From an uncultured Pseudoxanthomonas sp. (lineage in GTDB: Bacteria > Pseudomonadota > Gammaproteobacteria > Xanthomonadales > Xanthomonadaceae): DNA of 50,890 nucleotides. Location: assembly GCA_946479745.1 (NCBI GenBank), contig CAMLGZ010000026.1, positions 1-50,890 of the forward strand. The letters run 5' to 3'. Positions 24,392 through 34,443 of the stretch are shown piece after piece. The translations under genes and the position numbers were made by a program. Position 1 is the stretch's first letter. Each line of letters begins with the position of its first letter. The notes under the pieces were generated by a model. It was not told the origin of the DNA. It did not search any database and saw only the letters and a program-made list of their open reading frames with translations.

Positions 24392-24443
24392 ATGGGGTTA
24401 ATGGGTATACAATAGAAGCAAGTGGTGATTTCCCGCCGCCGCC
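24392..24443. mobile_element. attR of the comM island
   Basis: The element arm ATGGGGTTAAT (24392-24402) is the exact reverse complement of the arm at 9582-9592. The inferred AG core is at 24417-24418, after which comM sequence resumes. Between arm and core a TATACA (24406-24411) with GGGACA 18 bp upstream points toward comM; in the excised circle it would point at the integrase. Core and promoter are inferred. Confidence 0.76.
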
Positions 24444-25054
24444 ACTTCCAGCGCGCGACGCGCATGCAGTTGTCCGCGCACATCGGCCATGTCGGGAATC
24501 AGAGTCAGCTGCGGTGGCGGGGCTATGGCTATCGGCAATTGCTTGGTGCGATTCAATGCCGCACAGACTTCCAGCAGAGTGCGTGCGGTGTAGGCCTCCA
24601 CTTCGCGCGCCAATGCGGCTTCGGGGCCGCTGCCCAGCGGCACGATCAACTTGCGTCCGGCGCGCGCTGCGGCCAGCGCCGCGGGAAGGATGCCGTCGAC
24701 CGTGCGCAGTTCGCCGGTCAAACCCAGTTCGCCCAGGAATTCGTATTCGCTCAACGCATTGCGGTCGATCTGGCCGCTGGCGGCGAGGATGCCGAGTGCG
24801 ATGGGCAGATCGAAACGCCCCCCGTCCTTAGGCAGGTCCGCCGGGGCCAGGTTCACGGTGATGCGGCGTGCCGGGAATTCGAACTGTGAGCAGAGGATGG
24901 CGGCGCGCACGCGGTCGCGGGATTCGCGCACGGCGGCTTCGGGCAGGCCCACGATATGCGTCAGTGGCAGGCCGCCGGACAAGTGCACTTCCACCCTCAC
25001 CGGAGGCGCGGACACGCCGGCCCGTGCACGGCTGTGCACCAGCGCAAGACTCAT
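24398..25054 (-). pseudogene. comM: comM 5' fragment (N-terminal domain), truncated by island
   Basis: The frame starts MSLALVHSRARAGV and carries the YifB/ComM N-terminal Lon-like domain (VRVEVHLSGGLPLTHIVGLPEAAVRES, VNLAPADLPKDGGRFDLPIALGILAASG, LGELGLTGELR) up to GNHHLLL, where it enters element DNA and stops within the arm (TAA, 24398-24400). The 218-aa product lacks Walker A/B and cannot hydrolyse ATP. It follows ubiK by 12 bp on the same strand, so this half is still transcribed from the native promoter. The complementary half is at 8690-9592. Confidence 0.93.
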
Positions 25055-25066
25055 GGCGGCGGACCG

Positions 25067-25342
25067 TCAGTGCTGCGGGGTTTGCGGAGGAGCGGGCGGA
25101 GAAGCGTCGGTCTCCAGCGCGGCGACCGCACGCTCCAACGCTTCCAGTTTCTCGCGGGTGCGCAACAGCACCGCGCGCTGCACATCGAACTCCTCGCGCG
25201 TCACCAGATCCAGCTTGGACAGGCCCGATTGCAGTGCGCTCTTGAAGGCCTGCTGCAGTTCTCCCTGGGATTCGCGCAGGCCGGGCGGAATCAGGTCGCT
25301 GAGGCGGCGGGCGAGGTCGTCGATGGTGTTGAGGTCGATCAT
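25067..25342 (-). CDS. ubiK: UbiK/YqiC-family ubiquinone biosynthesis accessory factor
   Basis: A 91-aa BMFP-domain protein (MIDLNTIDDLARRLSDLIPPGL; the LVTREEFDVQRAVLLRTREKLEALE coiled coil at about 45-70). It forms coiled-coil trimers that support aerobic ubiquinone synthesis through UbiJ in enterobacteria (established). GAGAG lies 8 bp before the chosen ATG; an in-frame ATG seven codons upstream is possible. It is divergent from the P-II gene and precedes the broken comM. Confidence 0.88.
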   Translation of the reverse strand: MIDLNTIDDLARRLSDLIPPGLRESQGELQQAFKSALQSGLSKLDLVTREEFDVQRAVLLRTREKLEALERAVAALETDASPPAPPQTPQH

Positions 25343-25538
25343 GTAGGGGCTCTCAATTGACATGCCTTCCGGCTGTGGAGTCAGCCTGAACGCATCGCCG
25401 CGGTCGCGCCATCGGCTTTGTCTGCGGCGCGGCGTCAGGTTATCCCGACGCCGTGTGGGAACTGCATTGAACCCGACCGCTCCGCGGCCCGCAAGCATGG
25501 CCCGCTGAACCGGGATATCCTTCGACCAGACCTCCTGA

Positions 25539-26571
<1,033 letters not shown>

Positions 26572-26585
26572 TGTGTTGGGATCCC

Positions 26586-26658
26586 TAGGGCGGATCAAGC
26601 CCCGCCCTACACATACGTGGTGTTTAGGTTTGATGCGCGTCGGGGCGTAACCCCGACC
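26586..26658. repeat. Two short palindromes between lipoprotein and speE genes
   Basis: AGGGCGG/CCGCCCT (about 26587-26607) and GTCGGGG-CGTAA-CCCCGAC (about 26641-26658) are GTCGGGGCG-family repeats. They lie between convergent stops and probably act as terminators for both genes. Confidence 0.65.
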
Positions 26659-26662
26659 TGCG

Positions 26663-27514
26663 TTACTCGCCTAGCGCCTTGGCCACGAACGGCGGCGCCA
26701 CCAGCGCACCGGTGTGCAGATGCGCGCTGTAGTACAGCGTGTCGAACGCTTTGCTGCTGGCGTCGCCTTCGCGGAAATCGAAGTTGCCGCCCTTGCGCGC
26801 CAGCGTGACGCTCCACCAGCCGGTCGGGTAGCACGGCTGCGGGAACGGCAGCGTCTTGAAGGTGCTGAAGCCGGCCTTCCGCATTTCGCCGCGCATCTCG
26901 TTGATCAGGTCCAGCAGGGCCAACGGCGATTCGGATTGCTGCACCAGAATGCCGTCGTCCTTCAGCGCACGGAAGCAGCTCTCATAGAAAGCCTTGTTGA
27001 ACAGCCCCTCGGCCGGGCCCACCGGGTCGGTGGAATCCACGATCACCACGTCCACACTGCCGGCCGTGCAATCGGCCATGTAGGCCACGCCGTCGTCGAA
27101 CAGCAGCTCGGCGCGCGGGTCGCTGTTGCTGTCGCACAGCTCGGGGAAATACTTTTCCGACATGCGCGTGACTTGTTCGTCGATGTCGCACTGGGTCGCG
27201 CTCTGCACGCCCTGATGCTTGAGCACCTCGCGCAGCGTGCCGCAATCGCCGCCGCCGATGATCACCACGCGCTTGGGATCGGCGTGGGTGTACAGCGCGG
27301 GATGCGAAATCATTTCGTGATAGAAGAAGTTGTCGCGCGTGGTCAGCATCACCGCGCCGTCGATCAGCATCAGGTTGCCCCAATCGGTGGTGCCGTAGAT
27401 CTCGATCTTCTGGAACGGCGACTGCACCTCGTCCAGCTTGCCGGTGGTGCGGAAGCCGATGGCCGAGCCCGTGGGCTGGAAGTGTTCGATGTACCAGTTG
27501 CTGTCGTTCGTCAT
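26663..27514 (-). CDS. speE: Spermidine synthase
   Basis: A 283-aa protein with the aminopropyltransferase signature: N-terminal FQKIEIYGTTDWGNLMLIDG, the SAM-like-fold nucleotide-binding VVIIGGGDCGTLREVLKH, acidic VIVDSTDPVGPAEGLF, and ARKGGNFDF late. It transfers aminopropyl from decarboxylated S-adenosylmethionine to putrescine in the cytosol. speA, two genes away on the other strand, supplies agmatine for the same polyamine pathway. The ATG is the natural family start (MTNDSNWYIEHFQPTG). Confidence 0.95.
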   Translation of the reverse strand: MTNDSNWYIEHFQPTGSAIGFRTTGKLDEVQSPFQKIEIYGTTDWGNLMLIDGAVMLTTRDNFFYHEMISHPALYTHADPKRVVIIGGGDCGTLREVLKHQGVQSATQCDIDEQVTRMSEKYFPELCDSNSDPRAELLFDDGVAYMADCTAGSVDVVIVDSTDPVGPAEGLFNKAFYESCFRALKDDGILVQQSESPLALLDLINEMRGEMRKAGFSTFKTLPFPQPCYPTGWWSVTLARKGGNFDFREGDASSKAFDTLYYSAHLHTGALVAPPFVAKALGE

Positions 27515-27631
27515 CGCCGGGGCTCAACGGTCAGGGGGCGCGAATTGTACCGGATGCCGCGTTACAGCATGCCGCGTTACAGCCCGGCTGCGATGGCTTA
27601 GCATCCTGCGGGACGGCAAGGAGAGTATGGA

Positions 27632-29506
27632 ATGCAATCACCGCAAGCGCGGCGGCAACTGGTGGAACGGCTGGAACGGGAAGCCGAACAGGCGCCGGCG
27701 CGGTATCGGCTGAAACTGGCGCTGCTGGCGGGGCTGGGCTACGCGGTACTGGGCCTGGCGCTATTGTCCACGCTGGGCCTGCTCGTATTCCTGCTGGGAT
27801 ACGTGCTGATCGCGCGTCCGTCGCTAGGTCCATTCCAGATCATTGCGTTGATGATGCTGGCCCTGTCCGGCACGGTCGTGCTGCGCGCGCTCTGGGTCCG
27901 TTTCGTGTTGCCCGAAGGCCACGACCTGCAACCGGGCGAAGCGCCGGAACTACGTGCCGAGATAGAGCGCATACGCGATGCCGTGGGCGCCGCGCCGCTG
28001 CATGGCATCGTCATCAACGGAGAACTCAACGCCGCTGCGGCCTATGTCCCGCAAGGGCTTGGCCTGTGGCGCCAGCGCCACTACCTGATCCTGGGGTTGC
28101 CCCTGCTGCATACGCTGGATCGCCGCGAACTGGCCGCGGTAGTGGCGCATGAGTTCGGGCATTTCCACGGCGGGCACGGTCATTTCACCGGCTGGATCTA
28201 TCGGCTGCGCAGCAGCTGGCATCGCCTGCTGGAAGGCATGTCCGGAGGCATGACGGGCGGGCAGCTGCTGTGGTTCTTCTTCCGCTGGTATGCGCCTTAC
28301 TTCGAGGCCTACAGCCAGGTATTGGCCCGCCGCCAGGAATACGCTGCCGATGCGGTCGCCGCGCAGGTTGCCGGCGCCGACGCGGCGGCCAGTGCGCTGG
28401 TGCGCATCGAACTGGCATCGGACTGGCTGCAAGGCGAATTCTGGCCGCAGGTAAATGAATCGGCGCGCGCGCAGGCCTATCCGCCCATCGCCGTGCACGA
28501 ACAACTCGCACAGGGACTCACGCGCGAACGCCAGCGCGACACCCGCATTCCCGCACGGCTGCTGGCCCGGCAACCGGATCCGGAGGACACCCATCCCACG
28601 TTGGCGAAACGCGTGGCGGCCCTGCAGGTGGAGCTGCCGCAGGTGGCGGTAGCGGCGGGCGAAGCGGCGGCGGGCATGCTGGGCGAACTCGACGCATCGC
28701 TGCAGCAGCGTTTCAGTCTGGAATGGCGCACGGGCGCCGATGCAGAGTGGAAAGCAGGCTATCAGCAAGCGCAACGCGAGCGTCAACGGCTGGCCGAACT
28801 GCAGGCCCATCGCAAGCACACGCCTGCCGAAGCGGTGGAGCTGGCTTGCCTGTCCGAGGACCATCAGCCCGGCATCGATGCCTTGCCGCTGTATCAGGAT
28901 GCACTGGCGCGGGCGCCGTCCAATGCCAACGGCCACTATCGGCTGGGTGCCCTGCTGTTGAAACGCGGCAACGAAAGCGAAGGCGTGCAGCACCTGGGCC
29001 GCGCGATGGAGCTGGACGCGGCGCTGGTCGAGCCAGCTTTGCGCTCACTGGACAGTCACGCGCGTGGGCGGCAGGAAGAATCGGCATTGGACAGTCACGC
29101 GCGTGGGCGGCAGGAAGAATCGGCATTCGATGCCATCGTTGAAACCCTGCGCACCCGCTATTCGCTGCAGGGCGACCGAGCCGACAACGATCATGGCGAG
29201 TCGTTGCAGCCCCACGCGCTGGAAGCAACGCAGCTGCGGGAACTGACGCGAGCGCTGCGCGGCCACCAGAAGGTGCGTGCGGCGTGGGTGGTGCGGCGGC
29301 CGCTCGCCGGCGCCGAGGTGCTGCCGCATTTCCTGGTGTTGCTGGATTGGGCCGGCTCTGTGGCCAGCGAACGCGCCGCCCTTCCGCACATCGCCTCGCA
29401 ACTGCAGTTGCCGGGAAGCTGCACCGTGCTCACCGCATCCAGCGATGCCGCCCGGGCGCGCACGGTCAGGATGAGCGCCGGCGAACCGGCCTACCAGCGG
29501 CCGTAA
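27632..29506 (+). CDS. M48-family metallopeptidase with TPR-like C-terminus
   Basis: A 624-aa protein: two hydrophobic helices (about 30-60 and 65-90), then an M48 domain with the zinc motif HEFGH at 173-177 followed by a Glu ligand in RRQEYAADAVA (about 230-241). The C-terminal half has TPR-like helices (NANGHYRLGALLLKRGNESEGVQHLGRAMELD). It is a membrane-bound zinc protease facing the cytosol, in the HtpX/Ste24 group. Residues 474-486 and 487-499 are an exact in-frame duplication of 13 residues (DSHARGRQEESA-L/F). No start alternative is needed (MQSPQARRQLVERLE). Confidence 0.9.
   Translation: MQSPQARRQLVERLEREAEQAPARYRLKLALLAGLGYAVLGLALLSTLGLLVFLLGYVLIARPSLGPFQIIALMMLALSGTVVLRALWVRFVLPEGHDLQPGEAPELRAEIERIRDAVGAAPLHGIVINGELNAAAAYVPQGLGLWRQRHYLILGLPLLHTLDRRELAAVVAHEFGHFHGGHGHFTGWIYRLRSSWHRLLEGMSGGMTGGQLLWFFFRWYAPYFEAYSQVLARRQEYAADAVAAQVAGADAAASALVRIELASDWLQGEFWPQVNESARAQAYPPIAVHEQLAQGLTRERQRDTRIPARLLARQPDPEDTHPTLAKRVAALQVELPQVAVAAGEAAAGMLGELDASLQQRFSLEWRTGADAEWKAGYQQAQRERQRLAELQAHRKHTPAEAVELACLSEDHQPGIDALPLYQDALARAPSNANGHYRLGALLLKRGNESEGVQHLGRAMELDAALVEPALRSLDSHARGRQEESALDSHARGRQEESAFDAIVETLRTRYSLQGDRADNDHGESLQPHALEATQLRELTRALRGHQKVRAAWVVRRPLAGAEVLPHFLVLLDWAGSVASERAALPHIASQLQLPGSCTVLTASSDAARARTVRMSAGEPAYQRP
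29051..29128 (+). repeat. 39-bp tandem direct repeat inside the M48 peptidase gene
   Basis: Units 29051-29089 and 29090-29128 are identical apart from the last base (G/C). Each begins GACAGTCACGCGCG. Because the unit is 39 bp the reading frame is kept. The encoded segment, rich in charged residues, is unlike the surrounding TPR-like helices and looks like an inserted genomic repeat that happens to stay in frame. Confidence 0.9.
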
Positions 29507-29569
29507 CCGGAGCGGCACAACGACGGCGTTAGAATGCGCGTCCGTTTTCGCCTCCAAGAGCTTCCGCCC

Positions 29570-31459
29570 ATGTCCAGCTGGTCCCAAGACCAAGCCCGCA
29601 AGACCTATTCCATCCCGCATTGGGCGGAAGGGTATTTCGACGTGGACGCGGCAGGCCATGTAGTGGTCAGCCCGAAGGGCGCGCAAGGCCCTTCGATCTC
29701 GCTGCCCGAGGTGGTGGACAGCGCACGCGCCAACGGCGCGCGCATGCCGCTGTTGGTGCGCTTTCCCGACATCCTGGGCGATCGCCTGGGCAAGCTGCAG
29801 GCCGCGTTCGGCCAGGCCATGCAGGAATGGGAATACGCCGGCGGGTACACGGCCGTGTACCCGATCAAGGTCAACCAGCATCGCGGCGTCGCCGGTACGC
29901 TGGCTTCGCACAGCGGTGAAGGCTTCGGCCTGGAAGCGGGCAGCAAACCTGAATTGATGGCGGTGCTGGCGCTGTCGCGGCCGGGCGGACTGATCGTCTG
30001 CAACGGCTACAAGGACCGCGAATACATCCGCCTGGCGCTGATCGGCCGCAAGCTGGGCCTGCAGACCTTCATCGTCATCGAGAAACCGTCCGAGCTGACG
30101 CTGGTGATCGAAGAGGCGAGGGCACTGAACGTAAAGCCGGGTCTGGGCGTGCGCATGCGCCTGGCCTCGCTGGGCGCGGGCAAGTGGCAGAACAGCGGCG
30201 GCGACAAGGCCAAGTTCGGCCTGTCGCCGCGCCAGGTGCTGGATCTGTGGAAGGAATTGCGCGACAACGGCCTGCAGGAATCGCTGGGCCTGCTGCATTT
30301 CCACATGGGTTCGCAGATTTCCAACGTACGCGACATCGCCAACGGCATGCGCGAGGCCACGCGTTATTTCGTCGAGCTGTCCAAGTTGGGCGCCACCATC
30401 AGCCACGTCGATGTCGGCGGCGGCCTGGGCATCGACTACGAAGGCACCCGTTCGCGCAGCTATTGCTCGATCAACTACGGCTTGAACCAGTACGCCTCCA
30501 ATATCGTGCAGCCGCTGGCCGAAGCCTGCGAAGAACACAAGCTCGCGCCGCCGCGCATCGTCACCGAGTGCGGCCGTGCCATGACCGCGCACCATGCGGT
30601 GCTGGTGGCCAACGTGTCGGAAGTGGAACAGGCGCCGGAAGGCCGCGTGCCGCCGTCGCATGCGGACGAGCCGGCGGTGATCCGCCACCTGCGCGAAATC
30701 CACGACGAGCTGGATTCACGCCCGGCGGTGGAGCTTTTCCACGACGCCCAGCACCACCACAGCGAAGGTCTTTCCCTGTACGCGCTGGGCCAGATCGACC
30801 TCACCCATCGCGCGCGCATCGACGATCTGTTCTACGCCATCGCCCACGCCGTGCGCGGGCGCCTGAGCAGCGACGAGCGCAACCACCGCGATCTGCTGGA
30901 CGAACTCAACGAACGCCTGGTCGATAAATACTTCGTCAATTTCAGCGTGTTCGAATCGATTCCCGACGTGTGGGCCATCGACCAGGTGTTCCCGATCCTG
31001 CCGATCGAGCGATTGAACGAAGCGCCGCTACGCCGCGGCGTGGTCTGCGACATGACTTGCGATTCGGATGGCATGGTCAAGACCTATGTGGAGAACGAAG
31101 GCCTGGATTCCTCGTTGCCGCTGCATGGGTTGAACCCTGGCAAAAGTTATCGCCTCGGGTTCTTCCTGGTCGGCGCGTACCAGGAGATCCTGGGCGACAT
31201 CCACAATTTGTTCGGCGATACCGATACGGTGGAAGTGAAGCGCGACGGCGAGGGTTTCAGCATCAGCCAGCAGCGCAGCGGAGACACCACCGACGTGATG
31301 CTGGATTACGTGGGTTATAGTTTGGCGGACTTGCGTGCGGCGTATGCGGAGCGGGTGGCCAAAGCGGGGTTGCCTGCGGAGGAATCGAAGCTGCTGGCGG
31401 GGGCGCTAGAAGCAGGGTTGACCGGATATACGTATTTGTCGGACGAACCTCTGAGCTGA
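29570..31459 (+). CDS. speA: Biosynthetic arginine decarboxylase
   Basis: A 629-aa PLP-dependent enzyme of the alanine-racemase-like (fold III) type. The PLP Lys lies in YPIKVNQH, the later segments HMGSQISNV, DVGGGLGIDYEGT, TECGRA and the C-terminal CDMTCDSDG metal/substrate block are all present. It converts arginine to agmatine for putrescine synthesis (cytosolic). The ATG at 29570 (MSSWSQDQARKTYSIP) fits the family; the frame opens further upstream without conservation. It lies 63 bp after the M48 gene. Confidence 0.95.
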   Translation: MSSWSQDQARKTYSIPHWAEGYFDVDAAGHVVVSPKGAQGPSISLPEVVDSARANGARMPLLVRFPDILGDRLGKLQAAFGQAMQEWEYAGGYTAVYPIKVNQHRGVAGTLASHSGEGFGLEAGSKPELMAVLALSRPGGLIVCNGYKDREYIRLALIGRKLGLQTFIVIEKPSELTLVIEEARALNVKPGLGVRMRLASLGAGKWQNSGGDKAKFGLSPRQVLDLWKELRDNGLQESLGLLHFHMGSQISNVRDIANGMREATRYFVELSKLGATISHVDVGGGLGIDYEGTRSRSYCSINYGLNQYASNIVQPLAEACEEHKLAPPRIVTECGRAMTAHHAVLVANVSEVEQAPEGRVPPSHADEPAVIRHLREIHDELDSRPAVELFHDAQHHHSEGLSLYALGQIDLTHRARIDDLFYAIAHAVRGRLSSDERNHRDLLDELNERLVDKYFVNFSVFESIPDVWAIDQVFPILPIERLNEAPLRRGVVCDMTCDSDGMVKTYVENEGLDSSLPLHGLNPGKSYRLGFFLVGAYQEILGDIHNLFGDTDTVEVKRDGEGFSISQQRSGDTTDVMLDYVGYSLADLRAAYAERVAKAGLPAEESKLLAGALEAGLTGYTYLSDEPLS

Positions 31460-31466
31460 CGCTCTT

Positions 31467-31532
31467 GCCTCCTCCCTTGCGAAGCCCCCCAAGGGGACTT
31501 CCTTCGGGGCGCAGGGGAGGATTGAGGAGGGG
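31467..31532. repeat. Degenerate palindromic repeat after speA
   Basis: CTCCCTTGCG ... CGCAGGGGAG with an inner CCCCAAGGGGACTTCCTTCGGGG stretch forms an imperfect hairpin followed by a T-run, a plausible terminator for speA. It is related to the arms of the perfect repeat at 8513-8665. Further CCCTCCC-type fragments extend to about 31615. Confidence 0.6.
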
Positions 31533-31638
31533 TTGTTTTTGATCTTGCACTCACCCTTCTCTCAAAACACCGCGAACAGCACCCCCTCCCAACCTCCCCC
31601 TACCCGAGGGGCTCAAGCGTCGGCCGCGTAGGGCCGAC

Positions 31639-32391
<753 letters not shown>

Positions 32392-32429
32392 TTATCTGCG
32401 GTGGGAGTGAGTGGGGACGTTTACTTTAA

Positions 32430-32610
32430 TCTTGTTCGTGGTGGGTCCGTCGAAACCCCCGTTCGTGGTGAGCTTGTCGAACCACGCCTTTGGCGCAGTC
32501 TTTAAACAACATATTGAACTGCTTCGCGAAAAGCGTGGTTCGACAGGCTCACCACGAACGGGATCTCGACAGGCTCACCACGGGATCTTCGATAGATTCA
32601 CCATGAGCGG
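32430..32610. repeat. TCGACAGGCTCACCACGAACG-type inverted and direct repeats
   Basis: CGTTCGTGGTGAGCTTGTCG (about 32459-32478) with following ACCACGC faces GCGTGGTTCGACAGGCTCAC (about 32533-32552) with following CACGAACG, and a partial direct copy begins at about 32566. This is a widespread repeat class in proteobacterial intergenic DNA. The 240-bp gap between the SDR start and the methyltransferase stop holds nothing else I can support. Confidence 0.72.
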
Positions 32611-32625
32611 GGCATTCGCGCACCT

Positions 32626-33213
32626 TCACCAAACAAACGGTATCAGCCGCTTGGTCTGCCGGGCATAGTCGGGATATTGCACGGGGAACGCCTCGGCCAG
32701 CACGCGTTCCTCCACGCGCATCCGCCACACGAATGCGAAGATCACCGGCGCCAATAGCACCAGCAACGACCACACGTTGCCCAACGCCAACCCGAAGCCC
32801 AGGAAGGTCATCAGCGAACCGGTATAGGAGGGATGGCGAAGCAGGCGGTAGGGACCGCTACGGATCAGCTCATGGCCTTCCTGGATATTCACATCCACGG
32901 TGAAGAAGCGCGCCAGCACGCGGATCGCCCAGAACCGCAGGGCCAGGCCGCCGGCCATCAGCGCAAGGCCGGCCCAGAACAGGGGAATACGCAAGCCTTC
33001 GTTGCCGATGCGCCCGGCCGTCTGATACGACAGCCACACCGCCAGACCGATGCACAAGTAGACGGTGGCCAACAGCAGCCGCAGCGTGCCGCGGTCGCGC
33101 ATGCGCGAGCGGTCCTGCGAGCGGCGCGTCCATCCCAGCCAGAGCTCGCTGGACGCCCAAACCAGGGTGAGCGCACCGAACAGCTGTCCCGGCAGGGTGG
33201 CGATGTCGATCAT
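32626..33213 (-). CDS. Isoprenylcysteine carboxyl methyltransferase-family membrane protein
   Basis: A 195-aa protein with about five membrane helices and the family's SAM-binding block GPYRLLRHPSYTGSLM followed by MRVEERVLAEAFP near the C-terminus. Bacterial ICMT/PEMT-like proteins methylate lipids or isoprenoids; the substrate here is unknown. It is the last gene of the minus-strand group argS, SPOR protein, membrane protein, methyltransferase (gap 19 bp). Confidence 0.85.
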   Translation of the reverse strand: MIDIATLPGQLFGALTLVWASSELWLGWTRRSQDRSRMRDRGTLRLLLATVYLCIGLAVWLSYQTAGRIGNEGLRIPLFWAGLALMAGGLALRFWAIRVLARFFTVDVNIQEGHELIRSGPYRLLRHPSYTGSLMTFLGFGLALGNVWSLLVLLAPVIFAFVWRMRVEERVLAEAFPVQYPDYARQTKRLIPFVW

Positions 33214-33232
33214 GCGCCGGGCAGCGGAAGCT

Positions 33233-33649
33233 TCACGAAAAAGCGCGCGGGGGCCGTTTCATCCGCAGCCAGGCGCCGATCGCCGCGCCCGCGCACGCGG
33301 CCAGTGCGGAGAACGCCATCTGCATGCGGTTGAAGGCGAGGATCGGTACAAGAGGCGCATCCTGCAGGGGCTTTGCGATCTGCAGCAGGATGACGACGGT
33401 GACCACCCAGAACGCCACCATGATCAACAGCGCCATGCCGATGAACCTTTTGCCTTCCAGATAGCCGCCGGCGCCCATGGCGATCGCGGTCACCAGCAGG
33501 TTCAGGGGATCCAGGTATCCCAGGAACGTCCCCAGGTTGGTTCCGCCAGGTCCGGTGATGAGGGAAGTCAAAAAACCAAGCAGCCACAACAGCAAGATGG
33601 CGGCCAAGGTGGCCGCCAGCAAGCGCTTCAGGCCGACGAGGTCTTTCAT
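33233..33649 (-). CDS. Hypothetical inner-membrane protein
   Basis: A 138-aa protein with about four hydrophobic helices (LLAATLAAILLLWLLGFL, LNLLVTAIAMGAGGYL, IGMALLIMVAFWVVTVVILL, AFSALAACAGAAIGAWL). The ATG overlaps the TGA of the SPOR gene (ATGA), so the two are translationally coupled. No family is recognised with confidence. Confidence 0.78.
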   Translation of the reverse strand: MKDLVGLKRLLAATLAAILLLWLLGFLTSLITGPGGTNLGTFLGYLDPLNLLVTAIAMGAGGYLEGKRFIGMALLIMVAFWVVTVVILLQIAKPLQDAPLVPILAFNRMQMAFSALAACAGAAIGAWLRMKRPPRAFS

Positions 33650-34428
33650 TGCGCCTTGATGGCCATCGCCGGCAAACCGCCGCTGGCGAGTTTCTGCTTG
33701 GCTTCGGCCAGCTCGCTGGCGGTACCGTAGGGTCCCATGCGCACACGGTAGACGGTCTTGCTGCCGATCTGCGCCGATTCCACCCGCGCCGACAGACCCA
33801 GCAGCGCGATCTTGGCTTTGGTGGATTCGGCATCGCCGGACGCGCCGAACGCGCCGGCCTGCAGGATGTAGCGTGCGTCCTTGCCGGCCGGTGCGGTGGA
33901 AACTTTCGCTGCCGTGATCGTCGCGGCGACTGCGGTCGCTGCGGTTGCCGTGGTGGCTGGCGTTTCCGAAATCGGCTTCGGATTGCTGGCCGCGGTGTCT
34001 GTGGTTGCCGCTGTCGTGACCGCCGCTGCGGCTTGCGCTGCGCGCGCTTCACGCGCCTTTTCCTCGCGCGCGCTGGCGGCCAATTCGGCGTCGGACATCT
34101 GCACTTCCTTGCCGGGCAGCAGGGTGTAGAAGTCGTACTGCGTTTCCTTGGCCGCGTCGTCGCCGGTTTTCGGGTCCGGTTGCGAGGTGGCGGTGGAAGT
34201 TTCCGGGGCGATGTCGTCGATATTGCTGTCGGCATCGGCCACCTGCGCCGGCAGCGCATCGGGATTGGGCTGCGGACGGAAGAAGCCGTCGCCGTCTTTT
34301 TTCATCAACCCCGGCACGATGAAGAACGCGGCCGCGCCCAGCACCAAGCCCGCGATCAGCCACACCCAGCCGGGCGTGCCGTTGCCCGAATTGCGCCGCG
34401 CCTGTGACTTGTTGCGTCGTGCCGCCAT
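33646..34428 (-). CDS. SPOR-domain membrane protein
   Basis: A 260-aa protein with a short basic cytosolic tail, one helix at about 22-40 (WVWLIAGLVLGAAAFFIV), a long Ala/Thr-rich linker (about 60-180) and a C-terminal SPOR domain (YILQAGAFGASGDAESTKAKI, VYRVRMGPYGTASELAEAKQ). SPOR domains bind denuded septal glycan, so the protein probably acts in cell division like FtsN. It follows argS by 15 bp, a common proteobacterial arrangement. Confidence 0.92.
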   Translation of the reverse strand: MAARRNKSQARRNSGNGTPGWVWLIAGLVLGAAAFFIVPGLMKKDGDGFFRPQPNPDALPAQVADADSNIDDIAPETSTATSQPDPKTGDDAAKETQYDFYTLLPGKEVQMSDAELAASAREEKAREARAAQAAAAVTTAATTDTAASNPKPISETPATTATAATAVAATITAAKVSTAPAGKDARYILQAGAFGASGDAESTKAKIALLGLSARVESAQIGSKTVYRVRMGPYGTASELAEAKQKLASGGLPAMAIKAQ

Positions 34429-34443
34429 CTAACTACTCTCCAG

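Larger units (their letters stand above)
9569..24418. mobile_element. About 14.85-kb integrative element inserted in comM by a large serine recombinase
   Basis: The two halves of one comM gene flank this segment, with a large serine recombinase at one end and inverted ATGGGGTTAAT arms at both ends. Base composition falls visibly inside, especially in the recombinase, the GHKL gene and the Rep-like gene. Cargo is dominated by regulators, nucleic-acid-acting proteins and a SIR2 fusion. I see no relaxase of a MOB family, no type IV secretion genes and no phage structural genes, so it would be mobilisable or phage-satellite-like at most. ComM is a known insertion hotspot for genomic islands in other gammaproteobacteria (established), usually via different recombination enzymes. 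Confidence 0.9.

Noticed and set aside
9569..24418. Classification as a full integrative conjugative element or prophage
   Set aside because: No type IV secretion, MOB relaxase, capsid, tail or terminase genes are visible.
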